A stretch of DNA of 39,933 nucleotides from CAZDHT01 sp964505325 (GTDB taxonomy: Bacteria; Planctomycetota; PUPC01). Below the pieces are notes generated by a model. It saw only the letters and a program-made list of their open reading frames with translations, did no database searches and had not been told where the DNA came from. The stretch spans positions 1-39,933 of the forward strand of contig CAZDHT010000015.1 in the NCBI GenBank assembly GCA_964505325.1, in the 5' to 3' direction. Positions 1-8,066 of this stretch are shown here, piece by piece; position 1 is the stretch's first letter, and the number at the start of each line of letters is the position of its first letter. The position numbers and the translations under genes are program-made.

Positions 1-129
1 GTCGTTGGTGACTGGCTCGGCGATGCCGTTCCAGAAGTTCTCGCAGGTGATCGGCGCCTCGTCGTCGAGCAGGTCGGCGACCACCACCCTCCCGCTCTTC
101 TCGAACACGATTTCGAATTGCCTGGCCAT
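1..129 (-). CDS. DUF3830 / cyclophilin-like protein, 5' part only
   Basis: Only the first 43 codons lie in the window; the 3' end is beyond base 1. The ATG (127-129 read in reverse) follows a strong ribosome site, GAGGAGG, only 9 bases after the upstream oxidoreductase ends, so it is the last visible gene of the 3014-to-1 operon. The segment DEAPITCENFWN resembles the DUF3830 family, small cyclophilin-fold proteins in which a similar 'DEAP.TC..FW' stretch occurs near the N-terminus. Function in that family is not established; members often sit beside catabolic enzymes. Assignment rests on 43 residues and stays tentative. Confidence 0.55.
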   Translation of the reverse strand, partial: MARQFEIVFEKSGRVVVADLLDDEAPITCENFWNGIAEPVTND

Positions 130-138
130 GCGTCCTCC

Positions 139-1200
139 TCAAAACGCGTTGCAGCACTCGACGGGTTGGCCGGTCTTCACCGATTCCCAGGCGGCGACGC
201 CGACGGCCACCGACTTCGCTCCGTCCACCACGCCGGGCGACGGGGCCGCATCGGTGTCAAGACATTCCTGCAAGTGGCGCATGTAGCGGATCACCGTGGC
301 GCCGTGGCCGTAGGCGCTCAGGTCGCGCTCCGGCTCGAACGGCGTGACCTCGACCTTGTGCTCGGGGTCGCTGTCCCGCACGACGCGAATCTCGCCCGGC
401 TCGTTGTCCGTGAACTCCGCCTGCAAACTGCCTTTCGTGCCGTAGATGCCGAGCTGCATCATCGGCGTCGGCGGGTGCACGATACCGTACAGCCCCGAGA
501 CACGCCCGATCACGCCGGACTTGAACGTGACGTTGAGGAAGAAATTGTCGTCGAGCGGATACTCCGGGGTCAGGTCGCCCTTTCGCGCGATGGCGTGGAC
601 GCTCTCGACGTCGCCGCCGAAGGCGCGAATCACGTCAATGGAATGGACGCAGCCGCCGAACATGAAGTCCTGCGGCGCGGTCAGCCGCCACGGGGTGAAG
701 TCGAAGACGGGCCGCAGGTCGTGGACGTAGTAGCTCTCCAGCGCGATGAGGTCGCCCAGCTCGCCGTCGTCGAAGAGTCGCTTGGCGGCGAGAAACTGGC
801 GGTCGAAGCGCATCGTCTGGCCGACGAGGAACTTCACGCCTCTCTCGCGCACGAGCGAGACGAGCCGCTTCGCGTCGTCGAGCGTGGTGACCATCGGCTT
901 CGTGCACACAACGTGCTTGCCCGCTTCGAGCGCCCCGATGCAGTGCTCCGCGTGCAGATGGTCGGGCGAATAGACGCAGACCACGTCGACGTCGTCCCGC
1001 GTCACCAGCTCGCGGTGGTCGGTCGTGAAGAACGGCACGTCGAACTTCTCGGCGCATTCCTCGGCAACCTCGGCGCGGCGGGTGCACAGCGCCGTGATCC
1101 GATAGCGCAGGTCAGGTACGTCCTTCAGCAGGGTCACCGTCGAGGCCATGTTGCTCGGCCCCATGCCGATTACGCCAAGGCGAATTTCGCCGCCGCTCAT
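139..1200 (-). CDS. Gfo/Idh/MocA family NAD(P)-dependent oxidoreductase
   Basis: A cytosolic dehydrogenase of 353 residues, the usual family length. The N-terminal Rossmann fold starts RLGVIGMGPSN (dinucleotide loop about residues 10-17). The family's EKP motif appears as CTKPM with the conserved Lys near 101, so the Glu is replaced by Thr. The C-terminal half has the alpha/beta substrate domain, including GGCVHSIDVIRAFGG, where the His is the likely catalytic one. Such enzymes oxidise or epimerise sugars, inositols or related polyols; the substrate cannot be read from sequence. The ATG is preceded by AGAGGG. It lies 15 bases after the aminotransferase and 9 bases before the DUF3830-like gene, so it is almost surely co-transcribed with both. 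Confidence 0.9.
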   Translation of the reverse strand: MSGGEIRLGVIGMGPSNMASTVTLLKDVPDLRYRITALCTRRAEVAEECAEKFDVPFFTTDHRELVTRDDVDVVCVYSPDHLHAEHCIGALEAGKHVVCTKPMVTTLDDAKRLVSLVRERGVKFLVGQTMRFDRQFLAAKRLFDDGELGDLIALESYYVHDLRPVFDFTPWRLTAPQDFMFGGCVHSIDVIRAFGGDVESVHAIARKGDLTPEYPLDDNFFLNVTFKSGVIGRVSGLYGIVHPPTPMMQLGIYGTKGSLQAEFTDNEPGEIRVVRDSDPEHKVEVTPFEPERDLSAYGHGATVIRYMRHLQECLDTDAAPSPGVVDGAKSVAVGVAAWESVKTGQPVECCNAF

Positions 1201-1215
1201 CGGATCACCCTCTGG

Positions 1216-2586
1216 TCAGCTTAGATCGTGGTACGCGAATTTGCGCGGGCCGGCGTGCGAGAGCTTGTACGGGAAGCCGTCGCGCAGGTTCTCCATGACG
1301 GCGAACATCCCGTGCTCGTCGAGGTGCCGGCCCTTCCTATCGAGCTCCGCGATGACGTCCATCGGCTCCATCGGGCCGTTTGCCTTCACGACCTGGAGCA
1401 CGAGCTTGTCCAGGCCGGAGTACGCGAACGGCTCGACCTCGCCGCGCTCGGCCAGCTTGACCGCGGTTCTCAGCGTCTTCGCCCTGAGCCGCATCTCCGA
1501 GACGCTCCGCATGTTGCTCGTCGTGACCAGCCGCGGCAGCACATCTTCGGCGACCGGGCACAGCCCCGCCTTCCAGTTCACCCGGCCCTTGTACAGGTGG
1601 CAGTTGTAGGGGCAGCCCTTGTTGCCGTACGCGTTCGGGTTCCGGAACATCGTGTACAGATACGCCGGCCGCTGGGTGAAGCCCATGCCGAACAGGCCGC
1701 CGCCCGCCTGGCGCAGGGCGGCCTTGAACACGCCGCGCTCGATGCCGGCGCGCTCGCCGCGGAAGATCCCCGTCCACGTGTAGGGCGAGACGGTGCTCCG
1801 CGGCAGCGCCTTGCGCGCATCGAGCCAGTCACAGTCGGCGACGGCCGCGTCCATGATTTTCTTGCCGGCGCGATACGTCTTGAGGTAGCCGGGCACCTTC
1901 CTGAGTTGCTCGACGCCGACCGCGGCGGCGAACTCGGTCATCCGGTAGTTCGACGACAGCACCTCGGGGCTCTCGCCGAAGATGATCCGGCGACGCAGCT
2001 CCGCCGCCAGGGTGTCGTCGTCGGTGATGGCCATCCCGCCCTCGCCAGTGGGGAGTTGCTTGCCCATGTTGAAGGAGTAGGTGCCGATGTGGCCCCAGCG
2101 GCCGAGGTACTTGCCGCGGTACTTGGCAAACATCGCGTGGGCGCAGTCTTCGAGCAGATAGATGCCGTGCCGGTCGGCGATCTTGCGGAGCGTATCGGCC
2201 TCGGCGGGGAAGCCCCACAGGTGGGTGACCCAGATCGCCTTCGTTCGCTTGGTTATCTTGTTCTCGACGGACGCGGGGTCCATCAGGAAGTCATCCGGCC
2301 GCACGTCCGCCCAGACGGGCACGATGTTGTTGTGGAGGCACGCGATGGCGTGGAACTGGACGATGGGGTCGCAGATGATCTCATCGCCGGCGCCGGCGCC
2401 GATGGCGCCGGGGATGGCGTGCATCAGGAGCATTGCGGACCCGCCGGTGAGCGCATGCTTCGCACCGTACGCCTTCGCAAAGTCCGCGCGGAACCTGTCC
2501 ATGAACCCGCCGCGGTGGTCGGCGAAGTTGCGGCTGTCCACGACCTTCGCCAAGTTCCGAATCTCCGCCTTGCCAAATCGTGGCAT
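1216..2586 (-). CDS. DegT/DnrJ/EryC1-family PLP aminotransferase
   Basis: A 456-residue fold-type I PLP enzyme of the sugar aminotransferase family. Visible signatures are the PLP-ring Asp in LLEDCAH (D147) and the Schiff-base Lys in SFNMGKQLPTGEGG (K176). Family members make amino sugars or, in some branches, dehydrate nucleotide sugars. I chose the ATG at 2586 (MPRFGKAEIRN) because the frame upstream of it overlaps the cupin gene and is not protein-like, and AGGAG sits 9 bases before it, overlapping the cupin stop codon. The C-terminal extension (about residues 370-456) is longer than in typical DegT proteins and looks winged-helix-like; its role is unknown. With the cupin and oxidoreductase it suggests processing of a keto or amino sugar. 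Confidence 0.88.
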   Translation of the reverse strand: MPRFGKAEIRNLAKVVDSRNFADHRGGFMDRFRADFAKAYGAKHALTGGSAMLLMHAIPGAIGAGAGDEIICDPIVQFHAIACLHNNIVPVWADVRPDDFLMDPASVENKITKRTKAIWVTHLWGFPAEADTLRKIADRHGIYLLEDCAHAMFAKYRGKYLGRWGHIGTYSFNMGKQLPTGEGGMAITDDDTLAAELRRRIIFGESPEVLSSNYRMTEFAAAVGVEQLRKVPGYLKTYRAGKKIMDAAVADCDWLDARKALPRSTVSPYTWTGIFRGERAGIERGVFKAALRQAGGGLFGMGFTQRPAYLYTMFRNPNAYGNKGCPYNCHLYKGRVNWKAGLCPVAEDVLPRLVTTSNMRSVSEMRLRAKTLRTAVKLAERGEVEPFAYSGLDKLVLQVVKANGPMEPMDVIAELDRKGRHLDEHGMFAVMENLRDGFPYKLSHAGPRKFAYHDLS

Positions 2587-2597
2587 TGTGATGTCTC

Positions 2598-3014
2598 CTA
2601 GAACTCCCGGGTCAAATGGCCGGAACGCGCGCCGTCGCGGCGGGCGCTGCACCATTCGAAGCAGCCCCAGTCTTCGGCGGGCTCGTGGCCGTGCTCGACA
2701 CCGCGGACGCAGTAGACAATCCAGCCGGGCGCGATCTCGAACTGGCCGCTCCGGCCGTCCGGCAGACGGATCGTCAGGAGCGTGCGGCCCTTGGCCCACG
2801 CCCAGTATTCGTCGTTGTCGTGGTAGTGCAGTTCGGTGGACTTCTCCTTGGCCAGCATCCAACAATGGAACGAACCCGGGTCGATGGGGTCGAGCAGCCG
2901 TTGAACTTCCGGCGTCAGCGTTTCGCCGGCAGCGTGGTTCACCGCGAACATCCGCGGCTCCAGCCCCGCACAGTCGTTCGGGGCAAGGCTCACCAACTTG
3001 GGCCAGTCGGACAT
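2598..3014 (-). CDS. Single-domain cupin
   Basis: A 138-residue cupin. Cupin motif 1 is complete in the form HxHx3Ex6G (HYHDNDEYWAWAKG, ligands H63, H65, E69). Motif 2 is APGWIVYCVRGVEHG with the fourth ligand H108, so metal binding is expected. The ATG at 3014 has GGGAGGA seven bases upstream; the open frame continues upstream but without protein-like content. It is the first gene of the operon leading to the aminotransferase, oxidoreductase and DUF3830-like protein. Small cupins of this kind can be sugar isomerases, dioxygenases or ligand-binding proteins; which one applies cannot be decided from the sequence. Confidence 0.85.
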   Translation of the reverse strand: MSDWPKLVSLAPNDCAGLEPRMFAVNHAAGETLTPEVQRLLDPIDPGSFHCWMLAKEKSTELHYHDNDEYWAWAKGRTLLTIRLPDGRSGQFEIAPGWIVYCVRGVEHGHEPAEDWGCFEWCSARRDGARSGHLTREF

Positions 3015-3066
3015 GTCGAGTCCTCCCTGGGCGGGGCGTCTGCTCTTCCCGGTTGCCGGCTCGCGT

Positions 3067-3072
3067 CTTATA
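3067..3072 (-). promoter_or_regulatory. Possible -10 box for the cupin operon
   Basis: Read on the minus strand this is TATAAG, about 50 bases upstream of the cupin start. No good -35 hexamer lies 16-18 bases further upstream. The rest of the 3015-3289 gap holds a short GC-rich imperfect hairpin around 3131-3145 and no gene that I can support. Confidence 0.3.
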
Positions 3073-3289
3073 CCACAAGATGCGCCTCCAGGCCAGAGCA
3101 AGCTGACATCTTAAAAGCGGTGACAGGCACGTCTCCGCGCGGGACCTTGTTCGGGCTTCTGCCGCACGTGCATGCCCGCCAATGAGTTCCGACGTTGCCT
3201 TTTCGCAACGCAAAAACTGGGAAATGCGATTTCCACTTGCTCGGCGGCGCGATGTGCCGTGAGTGAGAAGTCCCGGAATTCTCAGAGGA

Positions 3290-4657
3290 TCACCTGCCGC
3301 GACCGGCGCGCTTCTCTGCCGCGGCGACGCCCTCCGCGATGAGCCGGCCGGCCAGCTCGTTGATGTAGAACTCAATCCAGGTGTAGCCCCTGTGGCGATT
3401 GTCTTCAGAGGCGCCGGCGGGGACGGTCCTGTTCGCATCGGCCGGGTGTTTCGGATCGAGCTTGTGTGCGGTCTCCCAGTCGTCGGGCAGCCCGTCGTTG
3501 TCGGCATCGGTGGGCGCCACCCCGGGCTTGAGGCCGACCATGAGCCCGCCCGCGGGCTCGTGGCGGCGCCACTTGCCCGTGCCCTTGCGGACCTCCTCGA
3601 TGGTGCGCTGACTGACCGCGTCACGCGGGAAGCAGCCGACCTTCGCGAGCACGAGTTCGTACGCCTCCTTGTGCGGCTGCGTGTCGACCGGCGGCGCAGG
3701 CCAGGGCACCGCGACCTTGGGCTCCTTCGCCGTGTCGACCACCTTGCCCATCCAGTCGAGGTAGTTGTCCTTCGTGAACAGGTTGGCGTCCTTGCGGCTC
3801 CAGTTGAGGCGGTCGAAGTCGCGGCCTTTCATCGTGCTGCGTACGTTGGGCCCGGCCTTGATGTAGTTGCCGACGATGTTGATCTTGATCGGCTTCCCGT
3901 CGTTGTGCCGCGCCGACCAGATAAACGGGAGGAGCATGTTGTAGATGATGTTGTTGCGGTGGTCGACCGTCTCGATGGTGCAGATGGGCGCCCGCTTCTC
4001 GTGATGGGCGAACAGGTTGTGATGGACGGTGGTGTCCGCACCACCGTAGCTGAGCAGCAAGCCGAAGTTGTGCCGGCCCTTCTCGTGGCCGACGGGGTCG
4101 CTCTCCTCCAGTGCACACCACTGGATCGTGACCTGTTGGGAGCCGGACAGGTCCATACTCTCGTCCGTCGACCACGACGTAGAGATGTGGTCGAGCATCA
4201 GGCGCTTGACTCGTGTGATCTGGAGGCAGTCTCCCCCGTGCCACTTGCCCCGGTGCACGGGCGGGCGGACGCGCACGAAGCGGATGATGACGTTGTGGAC
4301 GGGCGGCTTGATCTGGTATCGCGTGCTGAGGATTCCCTCGATGGTGATGCCCGCGCCGGGCGCCGTCTGGCCGGCGATGGTCAGGTCGGACTGCGTGATG
4401 GTGACGTCGCCCTTGATCACGCCGCTCACGTCGAAGACGACGATGCGCGGCCCCTTGGCCTGCACCGCGGCCTGGAGGCTGCCCGAGCCGCGCGCCTGGA
4501 GGTTGGTCACCTTGATAACGCGCCCGCCGCGCCCGCCGGTGGCGATCGCGCCGAACCCTTCCGCGCCGGGGAACGCGGGCAGTTCCTCTCCGGCGAGCCC
4601 CGCGCCGCTCAGCGCGGCCAAACACAGCGTACAGAGCAATGCCGTCCGGTTCTTCAT
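3290..4657 (-). CDS. Secreted pectate-lyase-like beta-helix protein
   Basis: A 455-residue exported protein. The signal peptide is MKNRTALLCTLCLAALSGAGLA, with cleavage likely before GEELP. The mature part begins FPGAEGFGA and GGRGGRVIKVTNL, the pattern of PL1-like pectate lyases, followed by beta-helix rungs (GITIEGILS, HNVIIRFVRVRP, LMLDHISTSWSTDESMD, VHHNLFAHHEKRAP). These enzymes cleave pectin or related polyuronates by beta-elimination. Near the C-terminus, DADNDGLPDDWE is an acidic thrombospondin-type-3-like calcium repeat, common in exported planctomycete polysaccharide lyases. The start at 4657 was chosen because AAGGAG precedes it and the signal peptide begins there. Whether the lyase active site is complete is not certain from the sequence. 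Confidence 0.88.
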   Translation of the reverse strand: MKNRTALLCTLCLAALSGAGLAGEELPAFPGAEGFGAIATGGRGGRVIKVTNLQARGSGSLQAAVQAKGPRIVVFDVSGVIKGDVTITQSDLTIAGQTAPGAGITIEGILSTRYQIKPPVHNVIIRFVRVRPPVHRGKWHGGDCLQITRVKRLMLDHISTSWSTDESMDLSGSQQVTIQWCALEESDPVGHEKGRHNFGLLLSYGGADTTVHHNLFAHHEKRAPICTIETVDHRNNIIYNMLLPFIWSARHNDGKPIKINIVGNYIKAGPNVRSTMKGRDFDRLNWSRKDANLFTKDNYLDWMGKVVDTAKEPKVAVPWPAPPVDTQPHKEAYELVLAKVGCFPRDAVSQRTIEEVRKGTGKWRRHEPAGGLMVGLKPGVAPTDADNDGLPDDWETAHKLDPKHPADANRTVPAGASEDNRHRGYTWIEFYINELAGRLIAEGVAAAEKRAGRGR

Positions 4658-4755
4658 CGCAGATTCTCCTTGTCCGGAAGCGAGAGAATGAAGCGAAGGC
4701 AACGGTTCACGCTACGACCCCGAGAGAGCCGCTTCTGCTAGGGTGACAAGCCGCA

Positions 4756-4761
4756 ATTATA
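4756..4761 (-). promoter_or_regulatory. -10 box upstream of the pectate-lyase-like gene
   Basis: Minus-strand TATAAT, perfect consensus, about 100 bases upstream of the start at 4657. The expected -35 region is only weakly matched (CTTCTT). Confidence 0.45.
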
Positions 4762-4891
4762 GCAGACCCGGCGAAAAAAGAAGGCGGAAAGATCCCGCCC
4801 GTGGAGACCGGATGTTCAGGCCCGCGGCCGTCGGCATCCCTGTCATTGGACTGCCCGCGAACGACGCGGAATGTACAGGCGGCGCGGCCAC

Positions 4892-5647
4892 CTACCGGCC
4901 GTTCCTGACCTTCAGTATTACTGTTCGGACTTCTTCTATCGTGCGCGCTCGGCTGTCCAGGAGCTGATCGACGATGTCGCGCGCTCGCTCGATGTCTTCC
5001 GACTCTGCAAGGGCCACTTCGGACGAGATCTCCGGCGAGCCGGCGGCAAAGATGCGGCGGTGCCGGCCCCGGCCGCTGCTTTCCCACACTGTCTCTATGC
5101 GGCGACGGATGCCCAATCCGCTCCGGCCAATCGACAAGAAGAACATGAGGTTCATGCGCTGCAAGGCTGCTACCGAGACGTCGTTGTCCCCACAGATCTG
5201 TGCGCGGGCCTGTTCGTACGTATCGGCGTGCAGGTTGGTGGCGAGCATGTGCCCCGCCTGGGGCAGATCGAAGTAGGCGCGAAGCGCCCTGCCCCACAAG
5301 TAAGCGTAGTAGTGTCCGCTCCCGATTTCGTGACAAATGTAGCAGCGGCGGGGTGCGGGATTGCTCACGCCGCGCTCGATGGCGGGGATCCCATCGGCCG
5401 GCGCCAGCCGTACGTCGAAGGGCACGAAGTTGAGGAGCGCTCCCATCACGGTGGTCTTGCCTGCGCCGCCGGGCATGGCGCCGACCAGGAACGAAGCGCC
5501 GTTGCCGATGGCCGCGAGGGCGTACGCGGCCAGGTCTCTGCTGATCGTCCCTGCCTGGATCAGGTCGACGATGGACAGCATCCTGCCGCCGCGCTGGTTG
5601 CAGCGGTTGATCTCGGCACAATGGTTGCGGATGGCGCTGTCGGTCAC
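4892..5647 (-). CDS. Stand-alone P-loop ATPase resembling type II/IV secretion ATPases
   Basis: A 251-residue soluble protein. A Walker A loop is clear in FLVGAMPGGAGKTTVMGALL (about residues 53-72). Further on, AGHMLATNLHADTYEQA matches the 'His box' region of GspE/PilT/CpaF secretion ATPases. The N-terminal domains usual for that family are absent, so it is only about half length, and no pilus or secretion genes are near. The GTG start has GGAGG eleven bases upstream, slightly far. The CxxCH string (CYICH) is reminiscent of a haem site but lies in a cytosolic ATPase and is probably chance. It may be a regulatory or domesticated ATPase; function unknown. Confidence 0.55.
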   Translation of the reverse strand: MTDSAIRNHCAEINRCNQRGGRMLSIVDLIQAGTISRDLAAYALAAIGNGASFLVGAMPGGAGKTTVMGALLNFVPFDVRLAPADGIPAIERGVSNPAPRRCYICHEIGSGHYYAYLWGRALRAYFDLPQAGHMLATNLHADTYEQARAQICGDNDVSVAALQRMNLMFFLSIGRSGLGIRRRIETVWESSGRGRHRRIFAAGSPEISSEVALAESEDIERARDIVDQLLDSRARTIEEVRTVILKVRNGR

Positions 5648-5901
5648 CGGCTCTCATTCCTCCAGCCCGAGAATGCCCGCCACAGAGTACATACGGCCCG
5701 CCGAGAAGCAAGGGGTTTTCAACACGATGCTCCGGCCGGTGCTGCCACGTGGGTTGGCCCGATTCTTTCTCGCACGCGGCGACTCAACATGCCGAGAAGT
5801 CCCCGTGGCGGAGCCGCTTCGGCGCGCTGGTGGCCGTTCCTGCGGGACGAGTAGCGGCCACGTGAGCAAAGATTCGCGGTACGAGCGGGCAACGACCCTG
5901 C

Positions 5902-5907
5902 TATAAT
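5902..5907 (+). promoter_or_regulatory. -10 box for the metalloprotease gene
   Basis: TATAAT lies 31 bases before the GTG start at 5939. No recognisable -35 hexamer is at the proper distance. The preceding 5648-5890 stretch between the divergent genes holds nothing else I can support. Confidence 0.45.
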
Positions 5908-5938
5908 CGGTTCGTAACACTGGCGTGAGGGGAACGTC

Positions 5939-6850
5939 GTGAGGAAGCGCTCGATTCTGTTGCTCGGCCTGGCTGTGCTCGTGGCGGCTCCCGCCTTTGC
6001 TGCGACAGACGAGGCCGAACTGGCGCGGATCCGGCGGAAGGTCAAGAAGTCCGGCCTGTTCTACACGGTCACGTACAAGAACTACGTCATCAAGACGGAC
6101 ATCGACGAGCAGTTCGCCGCGGAAGCGGCCGTGTACATGAACAGATTCTACGATGCGTTCCGCTCGTTCTTCAAGCCGAAGCCGAAGGTCAGCACCGTTC
6201 CCGCAGTCTATTTCTTCAAGAACCGGGAGACGTACAAGACCTACGTGAAGAAGTTCGACAGCGACAAGCTCCTCAACGCCGGGGGGTTCTACCGGAGCCG
6301 TCGCGGCAAGTCCGAGCTGTTCTGCTGGCACAACCGCCCCGGTACGGGCTTCCCCGGGTTCCCGAAGCGGGTGATCCGCCACGAGGGCGCCCATCAGCTC
6401 CTCAACTACATCCTGGGCACGCGGCGGATCCCCATCTGGTACAACGAGGGCGTGGCGACGTTCTTCGAAGGCTGGAACGTCGAGAAGCCCAGGGAGTGGA
6501 ACCTGGCGAACCTGGAGAACACCAATACGCGGTTCGCCGTGATCAGACGGACGTTCGGAACCAAGGAGTTCCTCGACCTGCACTACCTCGTGAAGCTGAA
6601 CTCCAAGACGTGGGTGCCCGATGATTTCGGCAAGAAGACACTGCTCCATTACGCCGAAGTGCAGAGCTTCATGACGTTCCTGCTCGTCTCAAAGGATGGC
6701 CGAAAGTTCTTCACCGTGATCTTCAAGGCCGTCGCGCAGGGCAAGGACCCGTCGAAGATGCTCAGCCGGAAGGTTCTGGACAGCGCACAGCGGGCATGGT
6801 ACAAGGACATCGAGGAACGGATCGAACGCTCGGCGGGAAAAGGGGCCTGA
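5939..6850 (+). CDS. Exported gluzincin-like zinc metalloprotease (DUF1570 type)
   Basis: A 303-residue protein with a signal peptide (MRKRSILLLGLAVLVAAPAFAA). The zinc site is VIRHEGAHQLLNY (HExxH, H148/E149/H152), followed 18 residues later by WYNEGVATFFE, whose Glu (E170) is the expected third ligand: the gluzincin arrangement of DUF1570 proteins, which are plentiful in planctomycetes. It should act outside the cytoplasm; the substrate is unknown. GTG was chosen because GAGGGGA lies about seven bases upstream and the signal peptide starts right there. It is followed after 77 bases by the acyl carrier protein gene, so they could share a transcript, though no functional link is evident. Confidence 0.8.
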   Translation: MRKRSILLLGLAVLVAAPAFAATDEAELARIRRKVKKSGLFYTVTYKNYVIKTDIDEQFAAEAAVYMNRFYDAFRSFFKPKPKVSTVPAVYFFKNRETYKTYVKKFDSDKLLNAGGFYRSRRGKSELFCWHNRPGTGFPGFPKRVIRHEGAHQLLNYILGTRRIPIWYNEGVATFFEGWNVEKPREWNLANLENTNTRFAVIRRTFGTKEFLDLHYLVKLNSKTWVPDDFGKKTLLHYAEVQSFMTFLLVSKDGRKFFTVIFKAVAQGKDPSKMLSRKVLDSAQRAWYKDIEERIERSAGKGA

Positions 6851-6927
6851 CACCTTCATACACAAATGTGAACCGTTACAGAAGGCAGTAACCCGGCCGT
6901 ACCCCGAAGTGACGAGGAAAGGATTTG

Positions 6928-7188
6928 ATGACTGAGGCAGCAAGCGAGCGCATCGAGGACAAGATCAAGCAGATGATTGTCGAGAGGTGTTTTCTGGACA
7001 TCGATCCGAAATCCATCGCGGACGACGACGTGCTCATCAAGCGGCAGGACATCGATTCGCTGAAGCTGTTCGAGATTGTCGTGGGAACCGAGGAGGAGTT
7101 TGGGATCAGTGTGATGGGGGAGGACTTCACCGTCGACAATTTCCGCACGGTGAAGGACATCGCGGACTGCGTGCGAAAGAACATGTAG
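6928..7188 (+). CDS. Acyl carrier protein
   Basis: An 86-residue acidic helical protein. The phosphopantetheine attachment site is the Ser in QDIDSLKLFEIV (S44). The remaining length and the hydrophobic pattern of helices fit type II carrier proteins. The ATG at 6928 is preferred over the in-frame TTG three bases earlier because of its distance from GAGGAAAGG. The stop codon overlaps the start of the next gene (TAGTG), so the two are translationally coupled. Dedicated carrier proteins beside hydrolases of this type are known from exosortase/exopolysaccharide loci, so it is probably not the main fatty-acid-synthesis AcpP. Confidence 0.88.
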   Translation: MTEAASERIEDKIKQMIVERCFLDIDPKSIADDDVLIKRQDIDSLKLFEIVVGTEEEFGISVMGEDFTVDNFRTVKDIADCVRKNM

Positions 7189-7997
7189 TGGCCGGCGAAA
7201 CGTACTTCAGGTTTGGCGGGGACCGGGAGCTGTTCGGGGCCTTCCACAGGTCTTCCGAAGCGGGGGAAGGAGATCTCGCGCTGGTCCTGTGTGCGCCGTT
7301 CGCCGAGGAGAAAAAGTGCTCGTACCGGACGTTCGTCCAGGCGGCGCGCACGTTCGCGGCGGCGGGAGTGGCGTGCCTCCGGTTCGATTACTTCGGGACA
7401 GGTGACAGCGAGGGGGAATTCCAGGAGTTCTCGCCGCAGCGCGCGGTCCGGGACATCGGCGCGGCAGCAGACCGGGCCCGGGAGATGGCCGGTACTTCGC
7501 GCGTCGCTCTGCTCGGGCTTCGGCTCGGCGGGACGATGGCTCTGGCGGCGGCGCCCGGCGCCTCGGCGGACCGTGTCATCCTCTGGCAGCCGGTCCTCAG
7601 CGGTAGGAGCTTCTTTGATCTGACCGTCAAGCGCCAGATGCTCCGCAGGCAGCTCATCGGCGCCGCCCGACCGGCAGAGGAGCGCTCGTCTGACCGGTCA
7701 GACGAACACTCCACAGCGCCCGACGTGATCGACCTCGATGGCTATCCGCTCAGCAAGGCCGCCGGCGACGACATCCGCGCCCTCAACGGCGCCGAGGCCG
7801 CCGACGCCTATCCCGGCCCGATCCGGCTGCTCCAAATCTCACACACGGACAGGATCACACGGGAATACCAGGGACTCGCCGACGCGCTGGGCGAGCGACT
7901 CACCGTGGCCGCCGTCAAGTGCCTGCCGTTCTGGAACCGTATCGACATCGCCGACGCCTCGCCTGTCATCACTCAGAGCCTGGAGTGGCTGAAGTGA
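7188..7997 (+). CDS. Alpha/beta-hydrolase-fold protein, exosortase-associated type, without nucleophile Ser
   Basis: A 269-residue alpha/beta-hydrolase fold. LCAPFAEEKKCSYRTF and VACLRFDYFGTGDSEGEF match the serine-aminopeptidase/exosortase-associated hydrolase group. The nucleophile elbow, normally GxSxG, reads LLGLRLGGTMA, with Arg at the Ser position (R112); from memory the exosortase-associated 'hydrolase 2' group has the same GLRLG form. No clear catalytic His is seen near the C-terminus. It may therefore bind rather than hydrolyse acyl-carrier substrates. The GTG start overlaps the ACP stop codon, so a partnership with that ACP is likely. No exosortase gene is in the window. Confidence 0.7.
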   Translation: MAGETYFRFGGDRELFGAFHRSSEAGEGDLALVLCAPFAEEKKCSYRTFVQAARTFAAAGVACLRFDYFGTGDSEGEFQEFSPQRAVRDIGAAADRAREMAGTSRVALLGLRLGGTMALAAAPGASADRVILWQPVLSGRSFFDLTVKRQMLRRQLIGAARPAEERSSDRSDEHSTAPDVIDLDGYPLSKAAGDDIRALNGAEAADAYPGPIRLLQISHTDRITREYQGLADALGERLTVAAVKCLPFWNRIDIADASPVITQSLEWLK

Positions 7998-8024
7998 CCG
8001 CGCATGCGCTTCGCAGCGGCGGAC

Positions 8025-8040
8025 AGCGCCGGCCGGCGCT
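8025..8040. terminator. GC-rich palindrome between convergent genes
   Basis: AGCGCCGGCCGGCGCT is a perfect 16-bp palindrome located 28 bases after the hydrolase stop and 27 bases before the end of the convergent isomerase gene. Without a T-tract it is at best a bidirectional terminator-like hairpin. Confidence 0.35.
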
Positions 8041-8066
8041 CGCGTGGAGTCAGGCTCACCGGCCGG

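Noticed and set aside
5310..5350. CxxCH (CYICH) as a haem-binding site
   Set aside because: It is in a cytosolic P-loop ATPase without a signal peptide, so cytochrome c-type haem attachment is not plausible.
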